From contig JAQFVV010000185.1 of NCBI GenBank assembly GCA_028023455.1, positions 1,315,239 through 1,379,238 of the forward strand: 64,000 nt of DNA, written 5' to 3'. A model generated the notes under the pieces. That model made no database searches. It saw nothing but the letters and a program-made list of their open reading frames with translations, and had not been told where the DNA came from. Position 1 is the first letter of the stretch, and each line of letters begins with the position of its first letter. Source of the DNA: Epiperipatus broadwayi (Eukaryota; Onychophora; Udeonychophora; Euonychophora; Peripatidae). Shown here piece by piece: positions 1 to 11,740 of this stretch. The translations under genes were made by a program, and so were the position numbers.

Positions 1-740
1 TCTCTATCAGTTAATAATAAAATGACAACTCTAAATGTTACTTATTTTCACTATATAAAACATAGCATAAGTTAGGACATGGATGGCATAAACCTATTAA
101 AAAGTCATAGACTAATTAAATCATTTGTAACCCTGAGCATCCACTCACATACGTGTGAGTATTATAAAAATTGCTTTAGGATATTACTCTATAAACCTGA
201 ACCACTCACCTGCATGTGAGCACTAAAAATTGCTTTATGATATTATTTTATAACCCTAAACCACTCACCTGCATGTGAACCCTATATAATTAGCTTTGTA
301 ACACTGAGTCACTCACCTGTGTGTGAGCATGCTATATAACTCATTGTAATATATTCTTCATAACCCTGAATATTCACTCACCTGTGTGTGAGCCAGCTAT
401 TCCCAATTTATTTTGCTTTATTACTTATTTAGTATTATATTAAATTTATGAAATATAAATTTTGTCTCAGTCTCCATTCTTGCTCATTACCTTATGAATC
501 ACTAGTAAGTTATATAATATGAAATGGGGGGATGTCTCATGTTTTACTGCAGTACTATTGCTAGAATGTGAATAAAGAAATATCAAGTGTAACCTTATGC
601 TTGTCATTTGCAATGGGTTTATTTGGAAGCATGAGTGAGAGAGTTGAGATATGAACAGATGTAGGATATTACAATCTGACTTGTATAGTTTTTGGTTCTC
701 TGACTCGGACTCTCAGTCTGTTGAGCAAATGTACAAACTT
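1..740 (+). mobile_element. LTR fragment (family B), 3' portion
   Basis: This stretch is a diverged plus-strand copy of the 3' part of the family B LTR whose minus-strand copy lies at about 39,300-39,850. Shared landmarks, in order, are a block of CTCAC..GTGAG palindromes, a 'gatgtctcatgttttactgc' segment, a 'gagagagttgagatatga' segment, and the end 'ctcagtctgttgagcaaatg' running into 'GACCGTTAC'. The 5' part of the LTR lies left of the window. No internal retroelement sequence follows, so it may be a solo LTR or a 3' LTR. The terminus near 750 is set by where similarity to the other copy stops. Confidence 0.7.
144..392. repeat. Minisatellite with palindromic E-box-like cores inside LTR
   Basis: Five units of about 48-65 bp each carry a near-palindrome of the form CTCAC-N6-GTGAG, at 144-159, 205-220, 264-278, 312-327 and 377-392. 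The first core contains ACGTGT; the other four contain CACCTG, an E-box-type hexamer. The related LTR copy near 39,660-39,800 has a contracted, degenerate version. A regulatory role is inference only. Confidence 0.7.
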
Positions 741-835
741 GACCGTTACTATATATATATATATTGCATTGCATATACATAGAGAGAGAGATGTATAAAC
801 TTGACCGTTACTATATATATATATATTGCATTGCA
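731..835. repeat. 62-bp tandem duplication with AT tract
   Basis: Two adjacent copies of the LTR end followed by an AT microsatellite and 'ttgcattgca', starting at 731 and 793. The duplication sits exactly where the LTR end meets the RTE fragment. It could be a real duplication or an assembly overlap, since another assembly problem lies 350 bp downstream. Confidence 0.75.
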
Positions 836-1182
836 ATACAAGGAGTATGGAGAGATGTATGTTGGGAGTAACAAGAAGAGATCGAAAACACAATGTATGG
901 GTAAGACAACAAACAGGTGTTACTGACCTTATTGAAAAAATTAAAAGATTGAAATGGAGTTGGGCTGGACATATTGCTAGAAGAGATGATAGTAGATGGA
1001 CAATTGAAATTTTAAACTGGATTCCAAGAGATTGTAAAAGACCCAGAAAGAGACCACATGTGAGATGGATGGATGAAATAAGAAAATGTGCAGGGGTGTT
1101 GTGGAGAAGAGAAGCTAAAGATTGGAGAAGATGGATTAAACTTGGAGAGACCTTCATCCTGCAGTGGATTGATAATGGTTGA
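826..1182 (+). pseudogene. RTE-clade LINE, C-terminal end of reverse transcriptase ORF
   Basis: An open stretch of 118 codons matches the C-terminal tail typical of RTE-type non-LTR retrotransposons. It shows MERCMLGVTRRDR, then IEKIKRLKWSWAGHIARR, a run of RP/RPH before WMDEIRKCAG, and ends LGETFILQW. This tail lies downstream of the catalytic RT domain. The reading frame enters directly from the repeat at 731-835 and the apparent ATG is not a real start: endonuclease and RT domains are absent. The fragment is 5'-truncated, as LINE copies often are. It is intact enough to have inserted fairly recently compared with the copy at 9.4-11.5 kb. The GATGATGATG tail after the stop is the usual RTE 3' microsatellite end. 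Confidence 0.85.
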
Positions 1183-1189
1183 TGATGAT

Positions 1190-1216
1190 NNNNNNNNNNN
1201 NNNNNNNNNNNNNNNN
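1190..1216. other. Assembly gap (27 N)
   Basis: A run of 27 N. Immediately before and after it stands the same sequence, 'tggattgataatggttgatg' plus GAT repeats. The true gap may therefore be negative (overlapping contig ends), and the repeat around it may be an artefact. Confidence 0.95.
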
Positions 1217-1264
1217 TGGATTGATAATGGTTGATGATGATGATGATGATATATATATATATAT
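1217..1264 (+). repeat. RTE 3' tail: (GAT)n then (AT)n
   Basis: A second reading of the RTE 3' terminus (TGGATTGATAATGGTTGATGA), followed by GAT triplets and an AT tract. RTE elements commonly end in a short tandem repeat of this kind rather than poly(A). Confidence 0.7.
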
Positions 1265-1270
1265 TTTCAA

Positions 1271-1434
1271 CCACAAATGGGATTTTTAGATTTAACTTAA
1301 AATAAAAGCACATGGGGAGGATCCAGAAATTAAGTCAATCCCTAGTTTTTATAATAAGAAATTGACTTAATTAATTTCTGGACCCTCCCCTTCATGCTTT
1401 TATTTCAAGTTAAATCTAAAAACCTCAATTGTGG
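1271..1434. mobile_element. Foldback MITE-like hairpin, 164 bp
   Basis: The left arm (1271 to about 1346) and right arm (about 1361-1434) are inverted copies over roughly 70 bp with few mismatches. Outer ends read CCACAAATGG and its partner CCACAATTGA; inner parts share TTTTTAGATTTAACTT and GGTCCAGAAATTAA. The loop is short. There is no coding capacity. This fits a small inverted-repeat transposon of unknown superfamily. A target duplication cannot be recognised because the flanks are low-complexity. Confidence 0.75.
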
Positions 1435-2326
1435 CTAAAAATAATTGTTTTTGTTTTTTTAGAGCATGGTAAATAAAAGCATTTGATTTAATTTTTTTTA
1501 ACCCTAATATTAATATTTGAATTGATATAAGTATGGATGTAATTATTTTCAAGATATTTTATGATATAAGCTGGTTTTGTCAGATAATGTTTTTCATCTT
1601 TGTTGGCATTACTAGCCTCAATATTTTATTCAAATTATGTAATGTTAGCAAAAGAATTACTGATTCATAATTTTGACTAAAATAGATGTTTTCAGATTAT
1701 TTTCCAATATTCTTAAAATAATTAAATCTTGCATAATTTCACTTGAGACAGATTTATGAATAACTTTGACATAATAAAATAGAATTCAAGCATTAGACTT
1801 TATTTTAAGATACCATAGTTAAGTCATTGACTAAGATAATCAAATGTGGGTTTTTTAAATAATTTTTGGCAGTCCATTGCCTATAAAAACTTTGAGATTA
1901 CCAAATTTGCTTTTTTTTTTAAAAATAATATTTGAATGATTAATGTCATATTAATCAGAAACTGTTTCATGAATAAAAATATTCAAATTTAGCTGCTTCA
2001 GTGAAATTATGATGATTCTTACATCCTGAGCATGTAATATTCACCATGGCATTCCCATACTACTATGACATAGTAATTATTACCAGTGTTATAAAAAATA
2101 CTTGCTAAAATTAAAATTTAGGCACACATTATATTGCTAAATTCTTATGTGAAGCCTCATAAATGATAAATTATAAATTGGAACAAACAATTCATGTTTA
2201 TTAAATGATAAACTTTAAGCAATTCTAACAGTATGGTATTTTTATCTTCCTTACAAACACTGCTGGTCTAAGTGTAATCAAATATTTTCAATTTATCAAT
2301 CAATGCAATGAGTACAATTTCATTAC
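1435..2326. other. AT-rich sequence without recognisable feature
   Basis: No open frame of note, no repeat structure and no RNA-like motif seen. Several short homopolymers only. Confidence 0.6.
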
Positions 2327-2340
2327 AAAAGTAAGCTTAT

Positions 2341-4079
2341 AGCATATGTAAACAATTGTATTACATTCAAATATCAGCCTTTCATGCTAATTGTGCATAC
2401 GCTTTGCGAGTGTTAATAATAAATGAATACTTTCTCACCAATACAAGATATAGTATTTATGCAGGAATAAAAGGAATCCTCTTATTCCTATAACTCAAAC
2501 ACTTATATATGAGCAAATCTGAAGTACTGGCAAAGAAAGCGTGAGGATGGAACAGTCACTTTAAATTACTATTATAAGATGTCTGAATGAATAATGTCGG
2601 TGAAATTATCTAGAATTTACTAAACGTCATTCCAACTGAAATTTCATAATATGTAAATAAGCAGTTATTTTATATAGCATATGTAAACAATTGTATTACA
2701 TTCAAATATCAGCCTTTCTCACTAAGTGTGCATACGCTTTGCGAGTGTTAATAATAAATGAATACTTTCTCACCAATACAAGATGTAGTATTTATGCAGG
2801 AATAAAAGGAATCATCTTATTCCTACAACTCAAATGCTTATATATGAGCAAATCTGAAGTACTAGCAAAGAAAGCGTGAGGATGGAACAGTCACTTTAAA
2901 TTATTATATACAATGTCTGAATGAATGATGTCAGTGAAATTATCTAGAATTTACTAAATGCCATTCCAACTGAAACTTAATAATATGTAAATAATTTTTT
3001 TTATTTTTTTTTTTTTTTTTTTTTTTTTTTTCTTTTTTTTTCCTTTTTTTCATATTTTTGGTTTTTATTTTTTTTTTTTTTTTTTTTTTATTTTTTTATA
3101 AATTATATTATTTTTTTTTATATATTATATAAATTTTTATTTAATAAATATATTTCCTTCTTTCTTAATTTTGTTTTTGTTTTAGTATATATAATATATA
3201 AATAATTTCTCTCCCCAACAATATGTGATATTTTTTAGGAATAAAGGAAATATCTTTTTTCTACAACTCAAATGCTTATATATGAGCAAATCTGAAGTAC
3301 TAGCAAAGAAAGCGTGAGGATGGAACAGTCACTTTAAATTATTATATACAATGTCTGAATGAATGATGTCAGTGAAATTATCTAGAATTTACTAAATGCC
3401 ATTCCAACTGAAACTTAATAATATGTAAATAAGCATTTATTTTATATAGCGTATGTAAAGAATTGTATTACATTCAAATATCAGCCTTTCACACTAATTG
3501 TGCATATGCTTTGTGAGTGTTAATAATAAATGAATACTTTCTCACCAATACAAGATATAGTATTTATGCAGGAATAAGAGGAATCCTCTTATTCCTATGA
3601 CTCAAACACTTATATATGAGCAGATCTGAAGTACTGGCAAAGAAAGCATGAGGATCGAACAGTTACTTTAAATTACTATATACGATGTTAACACTCACAA
3701 AGCGTATGCACAATTAGCATGAAAGGCTGATATTTGAATGTAATACAATTGTTTACATACATATGCTATATAAAATAAATGCTTATTTACATGTTATTAA
3801 GTTTCAGTTAAAATGATGTTTAGTAAATTCTAGATAATTTCACCGACGTCATTCATTCAGACATCATATATAGTAATTTAAAGTGACTGTTCCATCCTCA
3901 TGCTATCTTTGCCAGTACTTCAGATTTGCTCATATATAAGCATTTGAGTCATAAAAATAAGAGGATTCCTTTTATTCCTGCATAAATACTATATCTTGTA
4001 TTGGTGAGAAAGTATTCATTTATTATTAACACTCACAAAGCGTATGCACAATTAGCGCGAAAGACTGATATTTGAATGT
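2341..4079. repeat. Array of ~335-bp foldback units with inverted end
   Basis: Direct units start with 'tatagcatatgtaaac' at 2338 and 2673, and a later one at 3445 ('tatagcgtatgtaaag'); a damaged unit lies between. Each unit contains TTACATTCAAATATCAG, a GCATACGCTTTG segment, 'gatatagtatttatgcagga' and 'ggatggaacagtcacttta'. From 3686 onward the same sequence appears in reverse complement, first as a partial unit and then as a full one to 4079. The block is flanked by the 14-mer AAAAGTAAGCTTAT at 2327-2340 and 4080-4093. A related palindrome lies at 10,869-11,161. Short open frames inside are not conserved between units and are not genes. Confidence 0.85.
2998..3200. repeat. Poly-T-rich low-complexity block inside the array
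   Basis: About 200 bp made almost only of T runs separated by short AT pieces, replacing the part of the foldback unit expected here. The abrupt switch and return to unit sequence suggest either slippage or a poorly resolved assembly stretch. Confidence 0.8.
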
Positions 4080-4093
4080 AAAAGTAAGCTTAT

Positions 4094-4826
4094 GAAAAAT
4101 AGAAGATGCTTCTTTAACAATCCTTCTCAAAAGAACAATAAGACTGAAGATCTTAGTTTTGTAGCTTGATATTTGATTTGTAGTGATGACTAAATAAACT
4201 TACCTTCGTTTTACTGTCTATTTAAACCTATTTTAATAAATCTTTTGCTGACTAGTATTAGTTAGTTAGTTGCATTAGCTAGCTAAAAAAAAAACCTTTA
4301 GTATAATTTTATTTTTATTTTATCTGATCCAAATTGTAATTCTAATCATGGAAATGGTTTATGTACAAATAATTATGTATAAAAAGTATAAATATTTTAC
4401 AAACAATATTACTATTAATATTTGTAACAAACTTATCAGACAGCAACATAAGTTGTGAATATTTGGAGAACATTTTGGTATGTTATACAGTATTTATAAG
4501 TATTTTTTAAAGAACATCTTGGATGAATAAATTGACTTTGAGGAGATTGTTCTACTGTTACAATGTTAATGCCACAACATAATTGTTGCTCTTTTGATTT
4601 TAAAGTTTTCTTTCATTACATACGTGAATAAAAATTGCATTAAATTGTCATTTGATTATATAGTAAAATAGTAAAAAGATAAATAATATTATGATGAGAA
4701 AAATATTCTGAATTTAAAGAAAATACTTTGATTATTGATTACATATTGTTGAAATATTATGTTCCTTGCCACTAATGCGAGTTTAGTTAATATTATTAAA
4801 ATGTTTATTCTTGCTTGAAATGTTGG

Positions 4827-4859
<33 letters not shown>

Positions 4860-6738
4860 ACATTATAAAAACCAAGATTCTAATGTAAATTCAATGCAAT
4901 GACTGTATAATGAACATAAATAAATGTTTCAATAATGAAGTCTAATTTAAAAAATTTAGTACTCAAACATCACATTCTCTTCTGCAAAAATATTAATTTT
5001 TCACTATTAACGTATTCTTCTACGCTTTAAGAAAAAAAGCGTACTATCTAAAGTGGAAATAAATTTATCATTCAAACTTTTATTTGCAGAATCAGGTTTT
5101 TTTTTTTTTTTTTAGGTACAAATAGTTATTTTTGGAGAGAAAAAAAATTGAATTTTTTTAAACAAATATTTATTTGATAATAAATTACCAAATTTGTATA
5201 TATTAGTTAAAGTGATTGCTTAATAGTTTACAATAATTATATTGAAATAGCAATTATTACTAATGAGAAATCATTTATATATAATTTATGTAAGTATTTA
5301 ACACAAACACAATTTAAAAATAAAGTTGAAGTTTGAAATAAAGTTGTAAGTAATGAAAAAAGATTGCATATTGCTTCAAATATGCCAGAAGCTAAACCAT
5401 GTGTTGTAAATTTTTTTTTTTTTGTCAGATTAGAGTAAAAAGAATTGGAATTACCAAAATGTTGGATTAAAATAGAAATAACATCTTAGAAATCAATACA
5501 AAAATTAGAAATATGTTAAAGTCGAGACTATGCTATTTTATTTATAATGTGTTCTTCTCTGTAATGAAGTTTAATAAAACACACAAAAAACTATTTGATT
5601 GCTTGATAATATTTTTTACACAAACAATAATTGATTTCAAAGTCATAAAACTTATTTTATTGATAAAATCAGCTTTAGGAATATTTTTTTAAAAAATATA
5701 AATGAACTTGACAAACTGGCACTCAAATTCTTAAATAATTTGTCCATTGTTTAGTAAACAGACTTTTATAGAGTTGTTGATTATATTAATTAGTTAGTAT
5801 CCTAACACTTTATTTCGTTGTCATAAAAAAGTGTAACTTTTGAATATATATATATTTCAAATTTTAAATTTGTTTAGAAATCATGGAGGCATCTATTGAG
5901 GAAGGAAAGACACTTATTGATCATTGGAAGTAGAAAATAAAATCTGAATGCTAAAGTATCTAATTATCGTTTATATATTTCTGATTGAAATGCGATTGAT
6001 TTTTGTTTCACATTAAGTAATATATATAATTTTCATTTTGTAAAGAAATTAGTATATTTAGTAATAGGCATAAAACAGATTAATTTTGGGGAAAAAAAAA
6101 TTTTAGTATGAAGAAAAGACAAATTTTATGAAGTGAAATTTATACTTTTACAGTGTATTGTATAAATACCAGCCTTTCTGTATACTGAATGTGTTACATA
6201 TGACAGAATGTAAATTAGTAAATTTAGATATTTTGTTAATATACCAGTAAAATGAGAGAAGTTTATTATTAATAATAATTTAATGGATATGATGGTGATT
6301 TGTAATAGGTAATCTTTGCAATAATTTTTAAAATATTCATTAATTTCATATATTTTTTGGATGGAAGGGAGGTAATTATGTTATTCATGTAAATGGTATA
6401 TTGACTGAAGAATATGTAGATTTGATAATTAGCATCCAATTTTCTATCTCAGAACTTGAATAAATGAAATGAAGAATGATGAGCATAGTAAAAAAATCAT
6501 AATGCTATAAACTTAGATAAATGAAGCTATAAAAACTTTTACCATTAGAAAATGAAGAAAATGCTTGGATACATTACATAGAAGTTTTAGATATTAAATT
6601 GAACTAAAAGATGATGTAATTTTTCATTGCATCACAAGCAGGGTAGATTTCTGGATTATCATATTAGCTTTCTGGATTATCATATATTGGCCATACATTT
6701 ATTTAAATGTATTATTGCAGGAAAACATATCTTTAACA
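4094..6738. other. AT-rich sequence without recognisable gene
   Basis: Contains homopolymers and the microsatellite listed at 4825. No reading frame resembles a known protein. Confidence 0.5.
4825..4860. repeat. Compound (TA)n(TG)n microsatellite
   Basis: Seven or so TA units pass directly into about ten TG units. Confidence 0.9.
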
Positions 6739-6848
6739 AATTTAATTTAGATTTTTTTAGAAATATATCTTTAATGGATGATTATGCTATTTTAATTGCA
6801 AGAAGCGACATGGAAACTGTTTTTATACTGTTAAACAAAGAAAGATAA
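6739..6848 (+). pseudogene. Possible reverse-transcriptase relic (YxDD-like)
   Basis: In this frame a short peptide reads SLMDDYAILIARSDMETV, followed by a leucine-rich stretch. It recalls the xxDD catalytic box and following helix of LINE reverse transcriptases. Upstream and downstream frames do not clearly extend the match. This is a weak call based on one short motif and could be chance. Confidence 0.3.
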
Positions 6849-9399
6849 GTCAATAGTTATAGGGGAAAAGATCATAAAGGCCATATAGAGATGCTTATTT
6901 TTTGAATATGATTGTATAATGACTTTATCAAATTAAAATGATTTGAATGAAATAGAACCTGAAATGAATGGGTAAAACTTGGCATAACACATATCAAATG
7001 TTGTAGAATTTTAAAAGATGATTCAAATTTGAAAACTATAATTTATTTAATTACACTTAGTTTACCTGTAATAGAAACAAAGTATTAAAGAAAGTATTAA
7101 GAATAAGATTGAGATGATAATTTAGTCTAAACATGCAAAAGATATGCAGAATTATTTATTGTCTAGAGATAAATTGTCTTAGATAAAACTCAGAGAAATA
7201 ATATTTTTGTATAGAAGTCCAATAGATGTAATCTAATGAACTATAGACATTAATGTCAATTATCTTTATTTTATACATAAATACTCATTCATTATTTCTT
7301 GTTTAAGTTTCTAATTCTGATATGGATAATAACAAGTCTGTGGAAATGTGTTTTAATTTAAGATTAACTATTTTAAGATGGTTTATTAAATAGATGGATT
7401 TTACTTTTGTATATATTATGGTTAGTTACAGAAGGACTATTATTAATTTATGAAAATTTAGTTTGTAATAAATCAAATTTAAGACTAACAATAGTTCTGA
7501 TAACTTCTAGATTAATAGATTTTAATAAAATGTAATGGTATTTGGCTGTATTAATACATTTAAAGCAATTGTTACATTGAATGCATGACGATCAGAAAAA
7601 AAGAAACATTTAACAAATAAATGATAAAAACGTAGAAATCTGAAAAGTAAACCAAATCTATTAAAAATATTGTTTTAGTAAAAAAAAAAAATATGAAAAA
7701 AAAAATCTGCAATCATAAATTGTTTATTAAATAATTAAGATACTTAGAATAAGATGAATTAAAATCACTAATTACTACAAATAGTTAAGAAAATACTTGA
7801 TTTTATTTATTATTGATAAATGAAGAAGGATTTTATATGTAAATACAATGTTAAATTGAATAAAATGTATATCACACTTTTGATTTGGATACTCATATGA
7901 ATGTTCTTAAAGAGAGTATAATTTGGTTTAAAATATAAACTTTTTATTCTATTTTAAGTATTTGATGGAACAAATTGGTTTTAGTAAAAAAAGGAAGATA
8001 CAAAAGTTACAATTAAAAATTTGGCAGCTATTATGAAAAATTGAGGAAAAACAGGAAAGAAGATTACATTAAACAGAAAAAAATGAAGATAAATTAAGAT
8101 TACGAGACATGATATTATAGTAATTGAGTTATTCTCTTGAATATCAAACTGGAAGAGTGTATACTGAGATAAAAATAGATGAAAGAAATTATATAGGAGC
8201 AGAAAATATTGTAAAATAAAATTATTTGCAGTCAAGTTAATAGAGAAAATTTTTGTTAGTGTAATAGATTGATCATATGTCTACTGAGACATGATTCAAT
8301 GTAAGTATCAAAAGAAGTGAAATTTAAAAATATTTTAAATTCATAAGTCAATGTAAATTTTTTTATTTTAAATAATTAATCATAGTCAATCATCTAATTA
8401 GATACTTTAAATATCTAGCTCTTATTGGCTAGAAGTCAAATGTTCCAGATTATTTTGGGTAAGTTCAAACAGGTTTAAAAAATGTGGTAATTTTATGCAG
8501 TGACAAAATGATAGAAAATGAAAGATAAAAGAAATTGGACTTATAAAGACTCAGAAAAGAACAGGCCAACCAACAGCTTTCAATATACAAAGAAATTAAA
8601 ATTTAAAACATTATTTCCTGTAATCCTGATCTGACATTTTTTTTTGACATATTTTTTTTGAAAAAAGTGCTTTTTTTTTTACTAAAAATGTATTTAAGGT
8701 AATAAATAATAAGTAACTGATATTTAAATGTAAAAGTAAATATAACAACTATATAAGTAAAAAAAAGATTAAAACAATCTTTAAATAATATATGGCAAAG
8801 AAGAAGATGACAATACTCATTAAGTTTTCGCTTTTTCTAGTAGTGAGATCTGAACAGTTTTATATCTTTGTTTTATCTTTTAGCTAAAAATATTTGAGTA
8901 TTCATCAATACTATACTACTGGTTGCATTACAATTGGTCTATGGGATGGTTCCATAAAAATCATGAGTGTGATTAAAATCTGGGGAAAATGTTTTATTTA
9001 TAAAAGCTTAAAACTGCGTTATGGGCTAGGAAAAAGTGCACTTCATTATGAAGTTCTTTGTGTTAAAGATGTGTGTGTGTGTATGACATAAACTGCTATA
9101 TAATACTATCAAGCAAATAAACAAATTAACCATTAGAATTACTATATTTTCTTAAATATTACCAAGCATTTTAAATAAAAATATAAATCATACAATTAAT
9201 TTTATGAAGAAAAGAAAAATTCTTAGTAATTATGCTATTATTAGTGAAATATTAAAAGAAACAGCTTAAAAATTAGAAAATTGTTGGAAAAACTATTTAT
9301 CAAAACATACATCATATAGTTAGCAGAATAAAAATAGTAATATTGATATTTAAAAAAAATTGATAAAAAAATACAATGGCTAATTACAACATGTGTCAC
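6849..9399. other. AT-rich sequence, probably decayed element DNA
   Basis: No intact frame. It lies upstream of the RTE relic and may include its decayed 5' half (endonuclease), but I cannot align any endonuclease motif. The sequence at 8716-8740 (CTGATATTTAAATGTAAAAG) matches the outer end of the foldback array at 4056-4088 and is probably a remnant of that family. Confidence 0.4.
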
Positions 9400-9921
9400 A
9401 TCAAATCTGGATTCAAACCAACAAAAAAAAAACAAGCTGGATTTAAACATATTTTTAGCACAGTGAGTCGCACCAAATAGTAAAAGAAGTTGTAGAAAGA
9501 GTCAATGAATATAAGTTGCAAATGTCTTAAATGTAGAGATTATAATAAAAGCATTTGAATCTGTAAGCATTTCTACCATAATTAAAACTATGGACCATCA
9601 AAATGTAGACCCAGAATATTGTTTTTTCTGAAGAATATATATATCAAAATGCAATAGCAATGATTAGATGTATATGTTATTAAAAAATAAATTAACATAA
9701 AAGTGTATGACAAAATGACCTTCAAAACTTTTGCAACAGTTCTAGAAGAATGATTTAATGAATTAAAATTGTAAGTTAAAGGAATAAAAATACATAGACA
9801 TTATTTAAGTAATCTAAATATCCAAACAATGTTATTGTTTTTTGCAAATAATTCTTTAGAGGTTTGTGAAATGTTGCAAGAATTTTCAGATGAAAATAAG
9901 AATGTAGGACAAAAGATAAAT

Positions 9922-10494
9922 AAGGCAAAACTCTCTCCATACAGTAGTGCCACCCTGTGCTAAACAGAGTAATCAATAGATGCCAGAAGGCTTGTGCATC
10001 AAATCTCTATCTAATGCCTACTCATCCAATATCCCCATCATAGTTTCTGGCTTGTGGCCATTGTCAGTGAGGAGCTTTGGATCTGAGAGCATTGCACCTA
10101 GATCTTAGGATCTAATGCAACCCTCCAGCAACCAACTTTTATCTGTACTTAACTATAAAACCATGAGAATGAAATTGAAAACATAAAAATATTTTCAATC
10201 TAAGCTCAATAGCTTATATAGTCATATGGGCCTGAACTCAATTCAGTACCCATACATTTTGGTGTCTTTGGGTCTTTAACAACCATAGCCACCACTATCC
10301 TATTAGGCACGATTGGTGTTAAACCACTAAACATCACAGGATCACTATCTCATACTAGCACATAATTGTTTATAAATAAGGCAAAACTCTCTCCATACAG
10401 TAGTGCCACACTGTGCTAAACAGAGTAATCAATGGATGCCATAAACAATTATGTGCTAGTATGAGATAGTGATCATGTGATGCTTAGTGGTTTA
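9922..10494. mobile_element. 573-bp nested insertion with 13-bp target duplication
   Basis: The direct repeat ACAAAAGATAAAT at 9909-9921 and 10495-10507 flanks this piece, and the RTE protein reads through once it is removed. Inside, segment A (9922-9985) recurs at 10378-10441. Segment B (10320-10372) recurs inverted at 10442-10494. The order is therefore A, X, B, A', B-inverted. It is clearly less AT-rich than its host. No coding capacity or poly(A) tail is visible. A long target duplication suggests target-primed reverse transcription. The inverted terminal part resembles twin-priming products, or the piece could be an unknown foldback element. Confidence 0.75.
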
Positions 10495-10868
10495 ACAAAA
10501 GATAAATGTTACAAATAGTAAAATAATGTACAATAGATTTTTTAAAAAGATATAAATATTAATAATCATGAATTAAAAGAAATTAATAGCTTCAAATTCT
10601 TTCATCTTATTCACCCATATAAAAATAATGGATAAAATTACTCACAAAATTAAACTTGGATGAAAAAATTTTGATAAAAATAAACTTAACATTAAAAGAG
10701 CATTTATGTTTATGTGCTTGAAGAGAAGGATTTCCAATATATGTACATGATTAATTTTTTATTTATTTATGATATAAGTCATAGACATTTAACAAACAAA
10801 TTATCAAGAGATTTTACAATACTCAAGAATAGGCAATTATTTTATCTAGTGCCATGTTTACAATTATA

Positions 10869-11161
10869 TTACATTCAAATATCAGTCTTTCAAGCTAATT
10901 GAGCATGCACCTTTTGAGAGTGTTAAATAAATGAATACTTTCCTTTTCAATCCGAGATATAGTATTTATGCAGGAAAAAAAGGATCCTCAGTTTTTCAGA
11001 TCTGCTCGTATAAAAGAATTTGAGTTGTAGGAATAAGAGAATCCTTTTTATTCCTGCATAAATACTATATCTTGGATTGAAGAGGAAAGTATTCATTTAA
11101 TTAACAATCTCAAAAGGTGCATGCTCAATTAGCTAGAAAGGTTGATATTTGAATGTAATAC
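10869..11161. mobile_element. Palindromic MITE-like element (foldback family)
   Basis: Two inverted arms of about 130-145 bp, both beginning TATTACATTCAAATATCA at the outer end and sharing 'tgagcatgcacctttt' and 'gatatagtatttatgcagga'. The arms match the unit of the 2.3-4.1 kb array with some divergence. It interrupts the RTE relic between the middle part of the ORF and its C-terminal tail, so it inserted after the RTE. Confidence 0.8.
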
Positions 11162-11472
11162 TCAATAATGTTTGGAGAGAGATATATTGGGACAAACAAA
11201 AAATGATTGAGTGTAAATATTTGTTCTCTCAGAACAAATTAAAATGGTAGACATCATAGAAATAGGAAAAAATAAGAAAATGAGCATATTGCTAAAAATG
11301 ACAAAGTTTTAAAGTGAATTGCAAGAGATTGTAAAGAGTTGTAGAATAGATTCACACATAAAATAATGGGTAAAAGAAAGAAATGTGTATATTATGAGAC
11401 ACTATAGATTAGAGAATCTGGATTAAATTCAGAAAAACTATGTAATAGTCGATTGCTAATGGTTGAAAATGA

Positions 11473-11497
11473 TATATATATATATATATATATATAT
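11473..11497. repeat. (AT)n microsatellite
   Basis: Pure AT alternation at the RTE 3' end. Confidence 0.9.
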
Positions 11498-11740
11498 TGA
11501 AGTGGTCAATCTTAGCTTAAGATTGAGCTTCATGTTTGCATCTACTAACCTATGTTTAAATCCCTATTTCCCATCCCGCTCCTTTTATCGGGTATAAATA
11601 TTTCATGTATATATATATATATTTGAGATGCGTGCCTAAATTATAAAATTTATTGTTTCAATAACATGTTTTAAAATTATTATTAATTCTTTTTACTAAT
11701 TATTAGTTCTTTTTTATTAAAGTATTATAGATGTGACACA
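11498..11740. other. Short AT-rich interval
   Basis: A 'tatgtttaaatcccta' segment at about 11,551 loosely recalls a pol III B box, but nothing else supports a SINE. Otherwise featureless. Confidence 0.4.

Larger units (their letters stand above)
9400..11470 (+). pseudogene. Decayed RTE-clade LINE reverse transcriptase with nested insertions
   Basis: Translation in shifting plus-strand frames gives consecutive RTE reverse-transcriptase landmarks. They are QAGFK with FSTV near 9,432, KAFESV near 9,548 (the usual KAFDSV), YQNAIAMIR near 9,648, TFATVLEE near 9,725, GIKIHRHYLSNL near 9,780, and EMLQEFSDENKNVGQKIN up to 9,921. The protein resumes at 10,508 after a 573-bp insertion, with INSFKF near 10,588 and ITHKIKLG near 10,640. 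It resumes again after the palindrome at 10,869-11,161 with ERDILG near 11,172 and a tail colinear with the fragment at 826-1182. Many stops and frameshifts make it dead. The catalytic FADD box is eroded. It ends at 'gctaatggttgaaaatg' and an AT repeat near 11,470, matching the 3' end of the RTE fragment at 1,170. Confidence 0.8.

Noticed and set aside
2691-2879. 62-codon frame in the foldback array
   Set aside because: Not open in the neighbouring units of the same repeat.
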